The translations under genes and the position numbers were made by a program. DNA of 33,954 nt. Origin: a virus. The notes under the pieces were generated by a model, which made no database searches, had not been told where the DNA came from, and saw only the letters and a list, made by a program, of their open reading frames with translations. Location: the IMG/VR virus record IMGVR_UViG_3300025846_000011, positions 1-33,954 of that record. One strand, given 5' to 3'. The stretch's first letter is position 1, and each line of letters begins with the position of its first letter. Positions 27,154 to 33,954 of the stretch are shown in pieces.

Positions 27154-29184
27154 ATGGCAAACTGGTTCAGTCGATTTGGTCATAAGGATGGCGTGCCGTT
27201 CAATGCCGCTATGGAAGACGTGTACAGTGTTTTGTTTCCACACAAAGGGCAATCACCTGTAACCGATGCCCGCACCGGAATGGACAGGTCTGTTTGGGTG
27301 TACCGCGCCGTTGCTACAGTGGTAACTAGGGTCGGCTCCCTGCCTTGGCACCTGATGAAGGGCGATAAGGTTGTTGAAGGGCAATCAGCACAGTTGACCA
27401 GGCCCTCTCCCAACATGACTGGCACAGAATTCGTTGAACGTATCGTGGCATGGGAACTTCTGCAGGGTACGGGCATGGTCTATGTTGAAAAGCCTGCCAT
27501 CAAGGGGTTGACCGTCTTAGATGCCGACATGATTCGCATTGATCAGGGCGGCAACATCAATTACCGCGAGCCCAACGGTTCAAGTGGGTATTCGGAGCGG
27601 CAACTGGACAAGTCGAACATTGTGTTGTTCCCGAACTTTGCCATCACTGGACAATTGGGGTTGTCTGAACTGCGCCCCATCATGGACTCTGCCAACATGG
27701 ATGAATCAAGCAAGCAGGTGTTCAACAATCAGATGGCGGGTGGCGGGTTGCTTTCAGGGTTGTTCTCTACTGAACTCCGATTGTCCCAACAGGAAATGGA
27801 CGCTTCCAAGAAAGCATGGGAAGAGAAGTATGGCGGCATAGGACACGCTGGAGGTATCGGGTTCCTGGGCGCAGGGTTCAAGTTCCAACCCCTTGGTATC
27901 TCAGCGGCAGACATGCACATGCTGGAATTGTCGCAGATCACGCGGAATGAGATAGGTACAGCGTTTGGCGTTCCTGGCATTTTCCTTGGCGATATGGACA
28001 GCGTGGATTACAGCAACGCAACGGTACAAGAGAAGATCCTGTACTCCAATACCATCATACCCAAGGCTGACAGATTGGCAGATAGGATTACGACGTTCCT
28101 TCTTCCGCTGTTGCCAGGCTTGAAGGGTCTAACGTTCAAGTTTGACTACACCGGCATCGAGTGTTTGCAGGAGGACAGGCTACAGCGGGCACAGAGCGAT
28201 GAGATAGAGTTCCGCTCTGGCAAGTTGACCGTTAACGAGGCAAGGGTACGGGATGGACTGAAGAAGGTTGCATGGGGCGACGTGTGGTGGGGATCCGCAA
28301 TGCTGGTTCCCATTTCTACATCTGACTTACCCGAACCCCCGCCACCTGTTGCGCCCCCTGCAACAACTGCCCCCGTTGTGCCACCTGATGCCAATTCTAT
28401 CCCCGTGGCTGAGCCAAAGGGCATGAAGGCGTTGCATAGTCCAGAAGCAAGACAATTGATTGCTAAATCGTTCCTTGCCACAGTGAAGCCACAAGAGAAG
28501 AAGTTCATGCAAGCCACACAGAGGGTGTTCAACAAACAAGCAAAACTTGTGAGTTCGTGGGTTGAAGATGGGGCAAAGGCTGTTCCAGTTAAGAAGGTCC
28601 GCGACCTGTTAGATGATTCTGACTTTGTTGACAGTTGGCACTCGCTGTTCGTTTCCTTCGGCTTGACTGCCGCTGAAACTGTGGCCGCTCGTTATGGCAT
28701 GGCCGTACCTGATGGCTCTCGTATCTTAGCGTGGATACGGGCGCATGAGACGAAGCAATCCACATTGGTCAACAACACAACTGCTGATGAGATAGGTCAG
28801 ATATTGGCAGATGCTCGAGCAAATGGTCAATCCATTCCCGAGATGGTGAAGGCGACCAAACAATACTTTGATGGGATTGCCTATCGTGCTGAACGTGTCG
28901 CGCGTACCAACGTCATAGCCGTGAACAACTCTGCTGCTCAGGATACCTACGTTGAAAATGGGGTCAAGCAGCATGAATGGCTGGCAACCCATGATGAGCG
29001 CACAAGGGGCGAATCCAATGGACACCCTAGCGATGAGTTTGACCACATGGCGGCAGATGGTGAGGTTGTTGACATTACTGCGCCGTTTATGAATACCGGT
29101 GGCCCGTTGATGTACCCCGGGGATCCAGATGGTGATCCCGCTAATACCATCAACTGCAGATGTACGATTCTTCCCGTAGTGTGA
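27154..29184 (+). CDS. Portal protein fused to MuF-type head morphogenesis domain
   Basis: 676 residues from ATG 27154 behind TAGGAGA. The first 400 residues are an HK97-type portal: TDARTGMDRSVWVYRAVA, GTEFVERIVAWELLQGTGMVY, ITGQLGLSELRPIM, GVPGIFLGD near 283, and the clip and wing helices. A Pro-rich linker (about 390-420) and a charged helical segment lead into a C-terminal MuF/SPP1 gp7 domain (about 560-676): ARTNVIAVNNSAAQDTYVENG, WLATHDERTRG, HMAADGEVV, PLMYPGDPDGDPANTINCRC. In most phages these are two genes. Fusion fixes one MuF domain per portal subunit. Confidence 0.9.
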   Translation: MANWFSRFGHKDGVPFNAAMEDVYSVLFPHKGQSPVTDARTGMDRSVWVYRAVATVVTRVGSLPWHLMKGDKVVEGQSAQLTRPSPNMTGTEFVERIVAWELLQGTGMVYVEKPAIKGLTVLDADMIRIDQGGNINYREPNGSSGYSERQLDKSNIVLFPNFAITGQLGLSELRPIMDSANMDESSKQVFNNQMAGGGLLSGLFSTELRLSQQEMDASKKAWEEKYGGIGHAGGIGFLGAGFKFQPLGISAADMHMLELSQITRNEIGTAFGVPGIFLGDMDSVDYSNATVQEKILYSNTIIPKADRLADRITTFLLPLLPGLKGLTFKFDYTGIECLQEDRLQRAQSDEIEFRSGKLTVNEARVRDGLKKVAWGDVWWGSAMLVPISTSDLPEPPPPVAPPATTAPVVPPDANSIPVAEPKGMKALHSPEARQLIAKSFLATVKPQEKKFMQATQRVFNKQAKLVSSWVEDGAKAVPVKKVRDLLDDSDFVDSWHSLFVSFGLTAAETVAARYGMAVPDGSRILAWIRAHETKQSTLVNNTTADEIGQILADARANGQSIPEMVKATKQYFDGIAYRAERVARTNVIAVNNSAAQDTYVENGVKQHEWLATHDERTRGESNGHPSDEFDHMAADGEVVDITAPFMNTGGPLMYPGDPDGDPANTINCRCTILPVV

Positions 29185-29199
29185 TTTAGGAGGCATGAC

Positions 29200-29910
29200 A
29201 TGGACGCAACAAGCATGAAGAGAGTTATCTATCCCATTACGCGCGGTGAGACGGTTGGCGATGTCAATTATGCAACGATAACCGACAACTCGCTAGATCG
29301 CCAAGGGGAAATTGTTGACCCGGATGGCATGGATTTCACAAACTTCATGCAGAACGGCGTTGTTCTCTATGGTCATGCCTATCAGGGGATAGACTCCATA
29401 CCCGTGGGCAAGATTGCGTCGCTTTCTCTTATCCATGAAAACGAACGCAAGAAACTGGATGCGGGCTGGACGTTCCAGGCCGATGACGTGACGCCCCTCA
29501 TTTCTGCTGTTCGTAAGTCATGGGAGCGTGGCTTCCTGAACACCGTCTCCATTGGCTTTCTTGCCAAGGAGTACGACGGCAACACCATCACGAAGTCTGA
29601 GCTGCTCGAGTTCTCCATTGTACCCGTACCCGCCAACCCCATGGCACTGAGGCTTAACGGGTTTACGGATCCCGAAATCAAGGCGCTCGGGGTTGATGTG
29701 ACACCCGAAACCCTGATTGCCGATTTGGAAGCAATGGTAGTCACTAAGGAAGGGCGTGTGTTGTCCGCTAAGAACTATGAGATTTGTTCCCAATGTGTTT
29801 CATCGCTGACTGCCCTCATGCAAGCGAGCGACGGCAAGATGCTATCAGGAGATAGCGAGCCGGAACCCGATGATTGGCTGACGCGCGTATATAAGTCTAT
29901 TTGCAAGTGA
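29200..29910 (+). CDS. Prohead protease, HK97 (S78) type
   Basis: 236 residues from ATG 29200 behind GGAGG; an ATG at 29195 is in another frame. It matches the S78 family: DRQGEIVDPDG, VVLYGHAYQ (catalytic His59), GFLNTVSIGF (catalytic Ser117), and ELLEFSIVPVPANPMAL, the family signature that carries a conserved Glu. It trims capsid and scaffold parts during maturation. The C-terminal 70 residues have CSQC and an acidic end and may be a scaffold-like tail. Confidence 0.9.
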   Translation: MDATSMKRVIYPITRGETVGDVNYATITDNSLDRQGEIVDPDGMDFTNFMQNGVVLYGHAYQGIDSIPVGKIASLSLIHENERKKLDAGWTFQADDVTPLISAVRKSWERGFLNTVSIGFLAKEYDGNTITKSELLEFSIVPVPANPMALRLNGFTDPEIKALGVDVTPETLIADLEAMVVTKEGRVLSAKNYEICSQCVSSLTALMQASDGKMLSGDSEPEPDDWLTRVYKSICK

Positions 29911-29926
29911 CCTGAGGAGGTCTGAA

Positions 29927-31042
29927 GTGACTGATTTAGAGAAGAAGATGCAACAGGACGTGATTGACGGGGTGGCAGAGAAACTCAAAACAGAGGGTTC
30001 CTTTGCAACTCGCGATAGCGTTCACAATGACATTATGGATGCAATGAAGTCCGTCACCATTACCCCTGATCTTAGTGTAAACGGCGAACTGACCCCGAAG
30101 CAGGAAGCTGAAGGCAAGGCCGCATGGTACAGGCAGTGTCTCGGCAAGGGTCTCCCTTGGGAAGCCAAGGCTTGGACTAGCGCCACGTCTGGCGCTGCTG
30201 CTGAGTTGATTCCCACGGTTGTCGCAAACAGCCTTGTGCTGAAGCTGGACAATACGCCCTTCCGCAAGGTTGTGACGCAGTATCCATACAGCCCGAAGGG
30301 AACGATTCTGGCAGAATCAACACTGCCGCTGGCCTACCGTATGCTTGCTGGTAAGCCCGTTCCTGAAGCGACCCCAACGCTTTTGCCAATTGAATATTCC
30401 ACCTCTGGCATTATGGCATGGATGGGAATCGACAACGACCTCATTCGCAATGCCACGATTCGCACCATCCCCTATATTGAGGACGCCCTTGTCCGCGCCA
30501 TTGCTCGCAGGGAGACCTATGAGTGGACGCTTGGTATTCATGGCGGGGCAACGTTTGAGATGACCGGTATGGTAGGACGCGCAACTGCCGTTGATATGGT
30601 AGCAACGCACGACACTCTCGCAGAAGTCACCAAAGCCGACCTGCTTAAGCTGTTCTGGTCGCTTGACGGGATGTATGCAGACAATGCCGTGCTGATTGCC
30701 CCTAACTCATTCCTGGCACAGATTGCCTTGCTGAATGACCCTCTCGTTGCCGGTGGCATGAACTATTTTGACATTGGCAACATGAAGTTCATGGGTGGAA
30801 TCTCTGTGATTCGTATGCCCGAGAGCTGCTTTGACACCCCTGCGGATGGTAAGGTTGCCGCATATTTCGGTGACCCCAAAGCCTACTACCTCTTCAGCGA
30901 TGGACCTATCCAGATTGCCACGACCGATGTTGGTAAGACTGCGATGACCATGGATCAGACGTATGTTGCGGCTAAGGTTTATACCGACGGCAACCTGATT
31001 CAGCCTCTCAGCATGTACGCTCTGAAGTACAACACGATCTAG
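29927..31042 (+). CDS. Major capsid protein, HK97 fold
   Basis: 371 residues from GTG 29927 behind GAGGAGGT. The N-terminal 80 residues are helical and charged and probably form a delta-domain scaffold cut off by the protease. The remainder follows HK97-fold order: GAAAELIPTVVANSLVLKL, an E-loop-like segment, IDNDLIRNATIRTIPYIEDALVRAIARRETYEWTLG (long spine helix), ADLLKLFWSLDG, GGISVIRMPESCF, AYYLFSDGPIQI, and VAAKVYTDG.LIQPLSMYAL at the end. It is followed by a terminator-like hairpin, which can limit downstream transcription. Confidence 0.9.
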   Translation: MTDLEKKMQQDVIDGVAEKLKTEGSFATRDSVHNDIMDAMKSVTITPDLSVNGELTPKQEAEGKAAWYRQCLGKGLPWEAKAWTSATSGAAAELIPTVVANSLVLKLDNTPFRKVVTQYPYSPKGTILAESTLPLAYRMLAGKPVPEATPTLLPIEYSTSGIMAWMGIDNDLIRNATIRTIPYIEDALVRAIARRETYEWTLGIHGGATFEMTGMVGRATAVDMVATHDTLAEVTKADLLKLFWSLDGMYADNAVLIAPNSFLAQIALLNDPLVAGGMNYFDIGNMKFMGGISVIRMPESCFDTPADGKVAAYFGDPKAYYLFSDGPIQIATTDVGKTAMTMDQTYVAAKVYTDGNLIQPLSMYALKYNTI

Positions 31043-31057
31043 TTCTGACTAACTATC

Positions 31058-31080
31058 GGGGGCGGCTAATCACCGCCCCC
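31058..31080 (+). terminator. Hairpin after the capsid gene, terminator-like
   Basis: GGGGGCGG 31058-31065 pairs perfectly with CCGCCCCC 31073-31080 over a 7-base loop. Only ATTTG follows, so termination would be partial. This would keep the capsid transcript at higher level than the connector and tail genes. Confidence 0.65.
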
Positions 31081-31094
31081 ATTTGAGGTGAAAC

Positions 31095-31274
31095 TTGAAG
31101 TATCGCGTCACTGAGAAAATGCCAATCAACGCAGAGGGTTACAAGGCTGGCGACATCATCGAATATGATCCCGAGACTGCCGCCCTTTCGCTTGCCAAGG
31201 GCTATATTGCACCCTTGGATGTGACAGAGGTTATGCCGGACAAGCAACTGCGTCATTACAACCGTAAAGCATAA
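31095..31274 (+). CDS. Small head-associated protein
   Basis: A 59-residue frame starting at TTG 31095 behind GAGGTGAAAC and ending at TAA 31274, whose TAAGGAG overlaps the next ribosome site. The product (MKYRVTEKMPINAEGYKAGD at the start, then IIEYDPETAALSLAKGYIAPL) shows the small beta-barrel pattern G..V.....ETA..L...GYI.P common to short proteins found after phage capsid genes. Role unknown; probably a head decoration or connector accessory. Confidence 0.6.
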   Translation: MKYRVTEKMPINAEGYKAGDIIEYDPETAALSLAKGYIAPLDVTEVMPDKQLRHYNRKA

Positions 31275-31283
31275 GGAGACATC

Positions 31284-32075
31284 ATGCCGTCAGCGCTGAA
31301 AGCAATCTCTTCATTTACTTTTGCCGGACTTACTCCGACAGTTGCGGGTGTAATCAATGAAGTAACCCACACCGCAGCGCTGACGGTTCCTTATGGCGTT
31401 CCCGTGACGGCACTAGTTCCAACGATCGTTGTTTCTGCTGCCGCCCACGTTGACCCCCATACTGCTGTCGCTGCCGATTTCACCTTGCCCGTCACCTATA
31501 CGGTTACGGCAGAGGACACATCAACACAAGCCTATGTGGTAACGGTCATCTCTTCGTTGACCCTGCTGAAACAATATCTGATGCTATCGGCGGACGATAC
31601 TAGCAGAGATACCCTGATTCAATCCATGTGGAACTCTGCCATTGAGACGATAGAGAATGCGATAGGGTATGAGACTGCGCTTCATGCGGTTTCGTATCAA
31701 GTTGCAGGAGATCTCGAAATAACTCTCCCTGAGCCAGTCTATTCAACCCTCGTGGTCAAGTATCGCAATGACTTGACAGATATCGTCGGAACAACGGACA
31801 CAACGCTCACGGCATGGACTGACTATTACCCCTATGCCCGACACATTGAGCTGATTTCCTATCGCTGTTCAGATCCGCGCATTATCATCACCTATGTCTC
31901 AGGCTGGACCGCGCTCCCCGCTCCTTTAGAGAATGCTGCCAGAATGTTGGTTGCTGCACAGATGATGGCAGTAGCACAACAGCAACCAGGGGTGTATATC
32001 AATCCCGCCAAACAGATACCCGCTGATGTGGCTGCGATTCTGGTTCCCTTCATGCCGTTTCAACTGCCAGGGTAA
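31284..32075 (+). CDS. Head-tail connector with N-terminal Ig-like domain
   Basis: 263 residues. The C-terminal part (about 97-263) is a gp6-like head-tail adaptor: LTLLKQYLMLSADDTSRDTLIQSMWNSAIETIENAIGY, strands, a basic patch, VSGWTALPAPLENAARMLVAAQMM. Residues about 5-96 form a separate Ig/cadherin-like domain: ISSFTFAGLTPTVAGVINE, VPYGVPVTALVPTIVVSAAA, TLPVTYTVTAEDTSTQAYVVTV. This pattern is known from surface proteins and is unusual on a connector. It would display an Ig-like fold at the neck. Confidence 0.75.
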   Translation: MPSALKAISSFTFAGLTPTVAGVINEVTHTAALTVPYGVPVTALVPTIVVSAAAHVDPHTAVAADFTLPVTYTVTAEDTSTQAYVVTVISSLTLLKQYLMLSADDTSRDTLIQSMWNSAIETIENAIGYETALHAVSYQVAGDLEITLPEPVYSTLVVKYRNDLTDIVGTTDTTLTAWTDYYPYARHIELISYRCSDPRIIITYVSGWTALPAPLENAARMLVAAQMMAVAQQQPGVYINPAKQIPADVAAILVPFMPFQLPG

Positions 32076-32076
32076 C

Positions 32077-32580
32077 ATGCCCGACATTTCGATTGAGATT
32101 GAGGGTATGGCAGAGCTTCAGAAGGTTTTGTCCAGTCTTTCGGCACAGGTCAAGCCACAACTTCAGAAAGGTCTTATGAAAACTGGTATGCAGATTGTCA
32201 GACAGGCGAAGAAACTCTGCCCTGTCGATACGGGATACCTGCGCTCTAGTATTGCCTATAACAAGATTGAGGGTGGTGGTGTTCTAGTTTCGGCAGGTGG
32301 TGTGGGGTCGGGCGCGGGAACAACGGCGGGCATAAAGGGTGGAACAAGGGACGTTGACTATGCCGTCTATGTTGAATATGGTACTCGGAATATGGCCGCT
32401 GAGCCGTTTTTCAGGCCCGCCATTGACCAATGTATGCCCAACCTGATACAGAACATCACTGACGCATTGACCGTTGAACAGGCAAGCGCATTAGGCGGGG
32501 TTCACTTCAAGACTGACCTTGGACTTGGCGCTGCTGGTTCCCTTGGCGGCGATCTCGGCATGAATGAAGAGGGCGAGTAA
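32077..32580 (+). CDS. Neck/head-closure protein, HK97 gp10-like
   Basis: 167 residues starting at ATG 32077, two bases after the previous stop. It matches the HK97-gp10 family: IEGMAELQKVLSSL, KTGMQIVRQAKKLCPVDTGYLRSSI, a Gly-rich insert (about 65-88), DVDYAVYVEYGTRNMAAEPFFRPAI. It joins tail to connector. The insert after SIAY is longer and more Gly-rich than usual. The next gene starts on its stop (TAATG). Confidence 0.85.
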   Translation: MPDISIEIEGMAELQKVLSSLSAQVKPQLQKGLMKTGMQIVRQAKKLCPVDTGYLRSSIAYNKIEGGGVLVSAGGVGSGAGTTAGIKGGTRDVDYAVYVEYGTRNMAAEPFFRPAIDQCMPNLIQNITDALTVEQASALGGVHFKTDLGLGAAGSLGGDLGMNEEGE

Positions 32581-32915
32581 TGGCAACTGACAAAGTTGAT
32601 GCAGTTATAACCGAGCTTAAGAAGGCCACAGTGTTTAGTTCTAGGGTTTATAGGTCGTGGCCGCCAATAACAACACTCATGCCCGACTGTTGTGTACAAG
32701 AGGCCGTCAATGGAGAGAGGGGCATAGATCATGGTCTAGCCTCGTGGAATATTCAGATTGATTCATGGTGTGTTTCTTCAACTGACATCGTAGCGGTTAA
32801 GGCCGCAATCAAGGTAGTCGCTGATAAATATCACAGTTCGGTAAACCATCGCGCCATTCCTGAGGCCGCAGATACACATATCGTCAGCACGTTCAGCGTG
32901 CTTGGAGGCTTCTAA
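32580..32915 (+). CDS. Tail completion / terminator protein, DUF3168-like
   Basis: 111 residues, coupled by TAATG. It sits between gp10 and the major tail protein where the tail terminator lies in HK97-like phages. Sequence pattern: DAVITELKKATVFSSRVYRSWPP, VNGERGIDHGLASWNIQIDSWC, IVAVKAAIKVVADKY, with beta strands and a long helix as in DUF3168 proteins. Function is given by context and fold pattern. Confidence 0.65.
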   Translation: MATDKVDAVITELKKATVFSSRVYRSWPPITTLMPDCCVQEAVNGERGIDHGLASWNIQIDSWCVSSTDIVAVKAAIKVVADKYHSSVNHRAIPEAADTHIVSTFSVLGGF

Positions 32916-33479
32916 ATGGCTATTACCAATTTGATTGAGAAACTCGCTGCCGCGCGGATAGCGGACTGCGAAATCAAGGTTTACGTTGCGGGAACTGCAA
33001 CAACGCTTGTTGATATTGCAGAAGTATCAGACGTCAAGGCTTCGGTTGCGTGGAATGTTGCCAAGGGAACCGGTGATGGTTCTACGTTTGCCGTTTCTAG
33101 CAAGATGGGCGAAGCTGACATTTCGTTTGGCACCATGTGTTTGTCGGCTGCACTCCTTTCTGCCCTGACTGGCGATACCCCGTCAACCCCTTCGGCAACA
33201 ACCGAGACAAGCAATTTCAACGTTTCCTCTGTTCCCCCCTATTTCTCTTTTGAGATTCAGTCAACAGACATCACGGGGTTGGAAATGGTTGACGCCACCA
33301 ATGGTTTACCTGCCGACATTCACGTCAACTTTGGCAAGTGCAAGATCACGAAGATTGACAACATCCTACCGACAACGGAAGGTTTTGCTACAATCTCGGT
33401 TACCGCTGTGGCGATTCCTGATTCATCTGGCCTTCTGTTCAAGCTTGTCAAGAACGCAACCGCAACCGCCATTGCATAG
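32916..33479 (+). CDS. Major tail protein
   Basis: 187 residues, beginning on the base after the previous stop. It is beta-rich, with a Ser/Thr-rich middle (GDTPSTPSATTETSNFN), a CKITKID strand and the C-terminal FATISVTAVAIPDSSGLLFKL typical of tail-tube proteins. Its place between the terminator and G/GT genes is characteristic. It forms the stacked hexameric rings of the tube. Confidence 0.8.
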   Translation: MAITNLIEKLAAARIADCEIKVYVAGTATTLVDIAEVSDVKASVAWNVAKGTGDGSTFAVSSKMGEADISFGTMCLSAALLSALTGDTPSTPSATTETSNFNVSSVPPYFSFEIQSTDITGLEMVDATNGLPADIHVNFGKCKITKIDNILPTTEGFATISVTAVAIPDSSGLLFKLVKNATATAIA

Positions 33480-33489
33480 TCTGTGACTT

Positions 33490-33828
33490 ATGACGGTTGA
33501 AGAGTACAAGCATAGAACTATTGAATTGACATTCCCCTCGGGGCTGGTATTGACTGTCCAGCCCCCGAAGGCCAAAGCAATGCTGGATGCCTCCAATGCT
33601 TCGACTAGCCCAGTAGAGGTTATGGCTGGACTGTTGAAACTGGTAGAGGCGGGGTTTCCTGCTGATTTCACTCTTGACGACATCTCGGAGCCTAAGGATT
33701 GGGCATACCTCCAGGAGTGGGTAGCTCGTTTTTTCGCGGAGATGTTCCCTTCCCAGTCGGAGAAAGTATCGAAAAGCTCCTCAAAGACCGCTTTAGTAGT
33801 ACAGGACGCTGGCCCCACGACTTCTTAG
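33490..33828 (+). CDS. Tail assembly chaperone G
   Basis: 112 residues. The short product of the G/GT locus reads through the slippery site in frame and stops at TAG 33828. The N-terminal 80 residues (TIELTFPSGLVLTVQPPKAKAML, VMAGLLKLVEAGFPADFTLDDI) resemble the compact helical chaperones that coat the tape measure before tail tube assembly. It lies between the major tail and tape measure genes. The last 30 residues are polar and probably disordered. Confidence 0.85.
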   Translation: MTVEEYKHRTIELTFPSGLVLTVQPPKAKAMLDASNASTSPVEVMAGLLKLVEAGFPADFTLDDISEPKDWAYLQEWVARFFAEMFPSQSEKVSKSSSKTALVVQDAGPTTS

Positions 33829-33950
33829 ACATTGACTTTGACCAATGGGGGTTTGACTTAGCCATTTTGGGTGGTTCAAGCAAGAAGCAATCAGCAACAG
33901 CGTTTAGAGATGAGTCAATTCGCAGAATGAAAGCAAGGGCGGTGAAATAA
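33490..33950 (+). CDS. Tail assembly chaperone GT (-1 frameshift product)
   Basis: A -1 slip on TTTTTTC (33729-33735) joins codons 1-82 of G to 71 codons of the overlapping frame, giving about 153 residues ending at TAA 33950. The T part (RGDVPFPVGESIEKLL, then FLDIDFDQWGFDLAILGGSS) has no ribosome site or proper start of its own. Its stop overlaps the tape measure start once the ends are joined. GT binds the tail tube subunit while G binds the tape measure in lambda-like systems. Confidence 0.8.
33729..33735 (+). promoter_or_regulatory. Programmed -1 frameshift slippery site
   Basis: T-TTT-TTC in zero frame (CGT TTT TTC) is a full X-XXY-YYZ heptamer in the overlap of G and T frames. Both tRNAs can re-pair after slipping one base. 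Confidence 0.8.
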
Positions 33951-33954
33951 TGGA
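33828..33954. repeat. Terminal direct repeat, right copy
   Basis: Identical to 1-127; see the left copy. It should be counted once. Confidence 0.95.

Noticed and set aside
32026-32076. Upstream extension of the gp10-like protein
   Set aside because: It would overlap the connector gene by 50 bases and add Trp/Phe/Cys-rich residues foreign to the family. ATG 32077 matches the family start.

Overview
The window looks like one complete circular (or circularly permuted) tailed-phage genome. The first 127 bases recur exactly as the last 127, so the non-redundant length is 33,827 bp and the ends join inside the tail-chaperone gene. Every gene I can support is on the + strand, and most neighbours overlap by 1-8 bases (ATGA, TAATG). 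The morphology genes are those of a siphovirus: HK97-type capsid, major tail protein, frameshifted G/GT chaperones, a short tape measure, and a collagen-like/beta-helix fibre. The host is not named by the sequence. The sigma70-type promoters show a bacterium. A DUF1906-type lysin, an LL-H-like holin and a membrane-anchored 3D-domain protein fit a monoderm or Gram-positive-like host, and a glycyl-radical fragment plus a radical SAM enzyme hint at an anaerobic or facultative lifestyle. These host statements are inference.

Layout. (1) 25.4-33.95 kb, continuing at 1-9.3 kb: late structural genes in the order small terminase, large terminase, portal-MuF fusion, prohead protease, major capsid, head-tail connectors, tail completion, major tail protein, G/GT, tape measure, tail-tip proteins, fibre, DNRLRE protein. 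(2) 9.3-10.97 kb: lysis cassette (coiled-coil membrane protein, DUF1906-like endolysin, holin). (3) 10.97-12.39 kb: a promoter and structured leader, then a proteasome/HslV-like Ntn hydrolase and a metallophosphoesterase. (4) 12.39-13.70 kb: 1.3 kb without a convincing gene, rich in hairpins and short direct repeats. (5) 13.7-24.54 kb: early/middle genes, namely a putative ssDNA-binding protein, a C5-methylase-like protein, a radical SAM enzyme, an HNH protein, a replisome organizer with repeats inside its gene (likely origin), a stand-alone NrdD-like glycyl-radical tail, a second HNH (NinG-like), a 3D-domain protein, an AP2-domain protein, an N6A/N4C-type DNA methylase and many small proteins. 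(6) 24.54-25.01 kb: promoter, short terminated RNA and a dyad-rich stretch before the terminase genes.

Four intergenic promoters share an extended -10 (TGN-TATAMT) and divide the genome into blocks. The most unusual observation is that two of them (before the Ntn hydrolase and before the HNH protein/replisome organizer) start transcripts that can fold into the same H-type pseudoknot. Stem sequences differ, but stem order and the spacings (about 6 nt and exactly 12 nt, the latter with a shared TCAAA core) are the same, and both end next to the ribosome-binding region. This looks like an undescribed cis-regulatory RNA. No integrase, repressor, DNA polymerase, helicase or primase was recognised, so the phage probably replicates by loading host machinery at the initiator-encoded origin.
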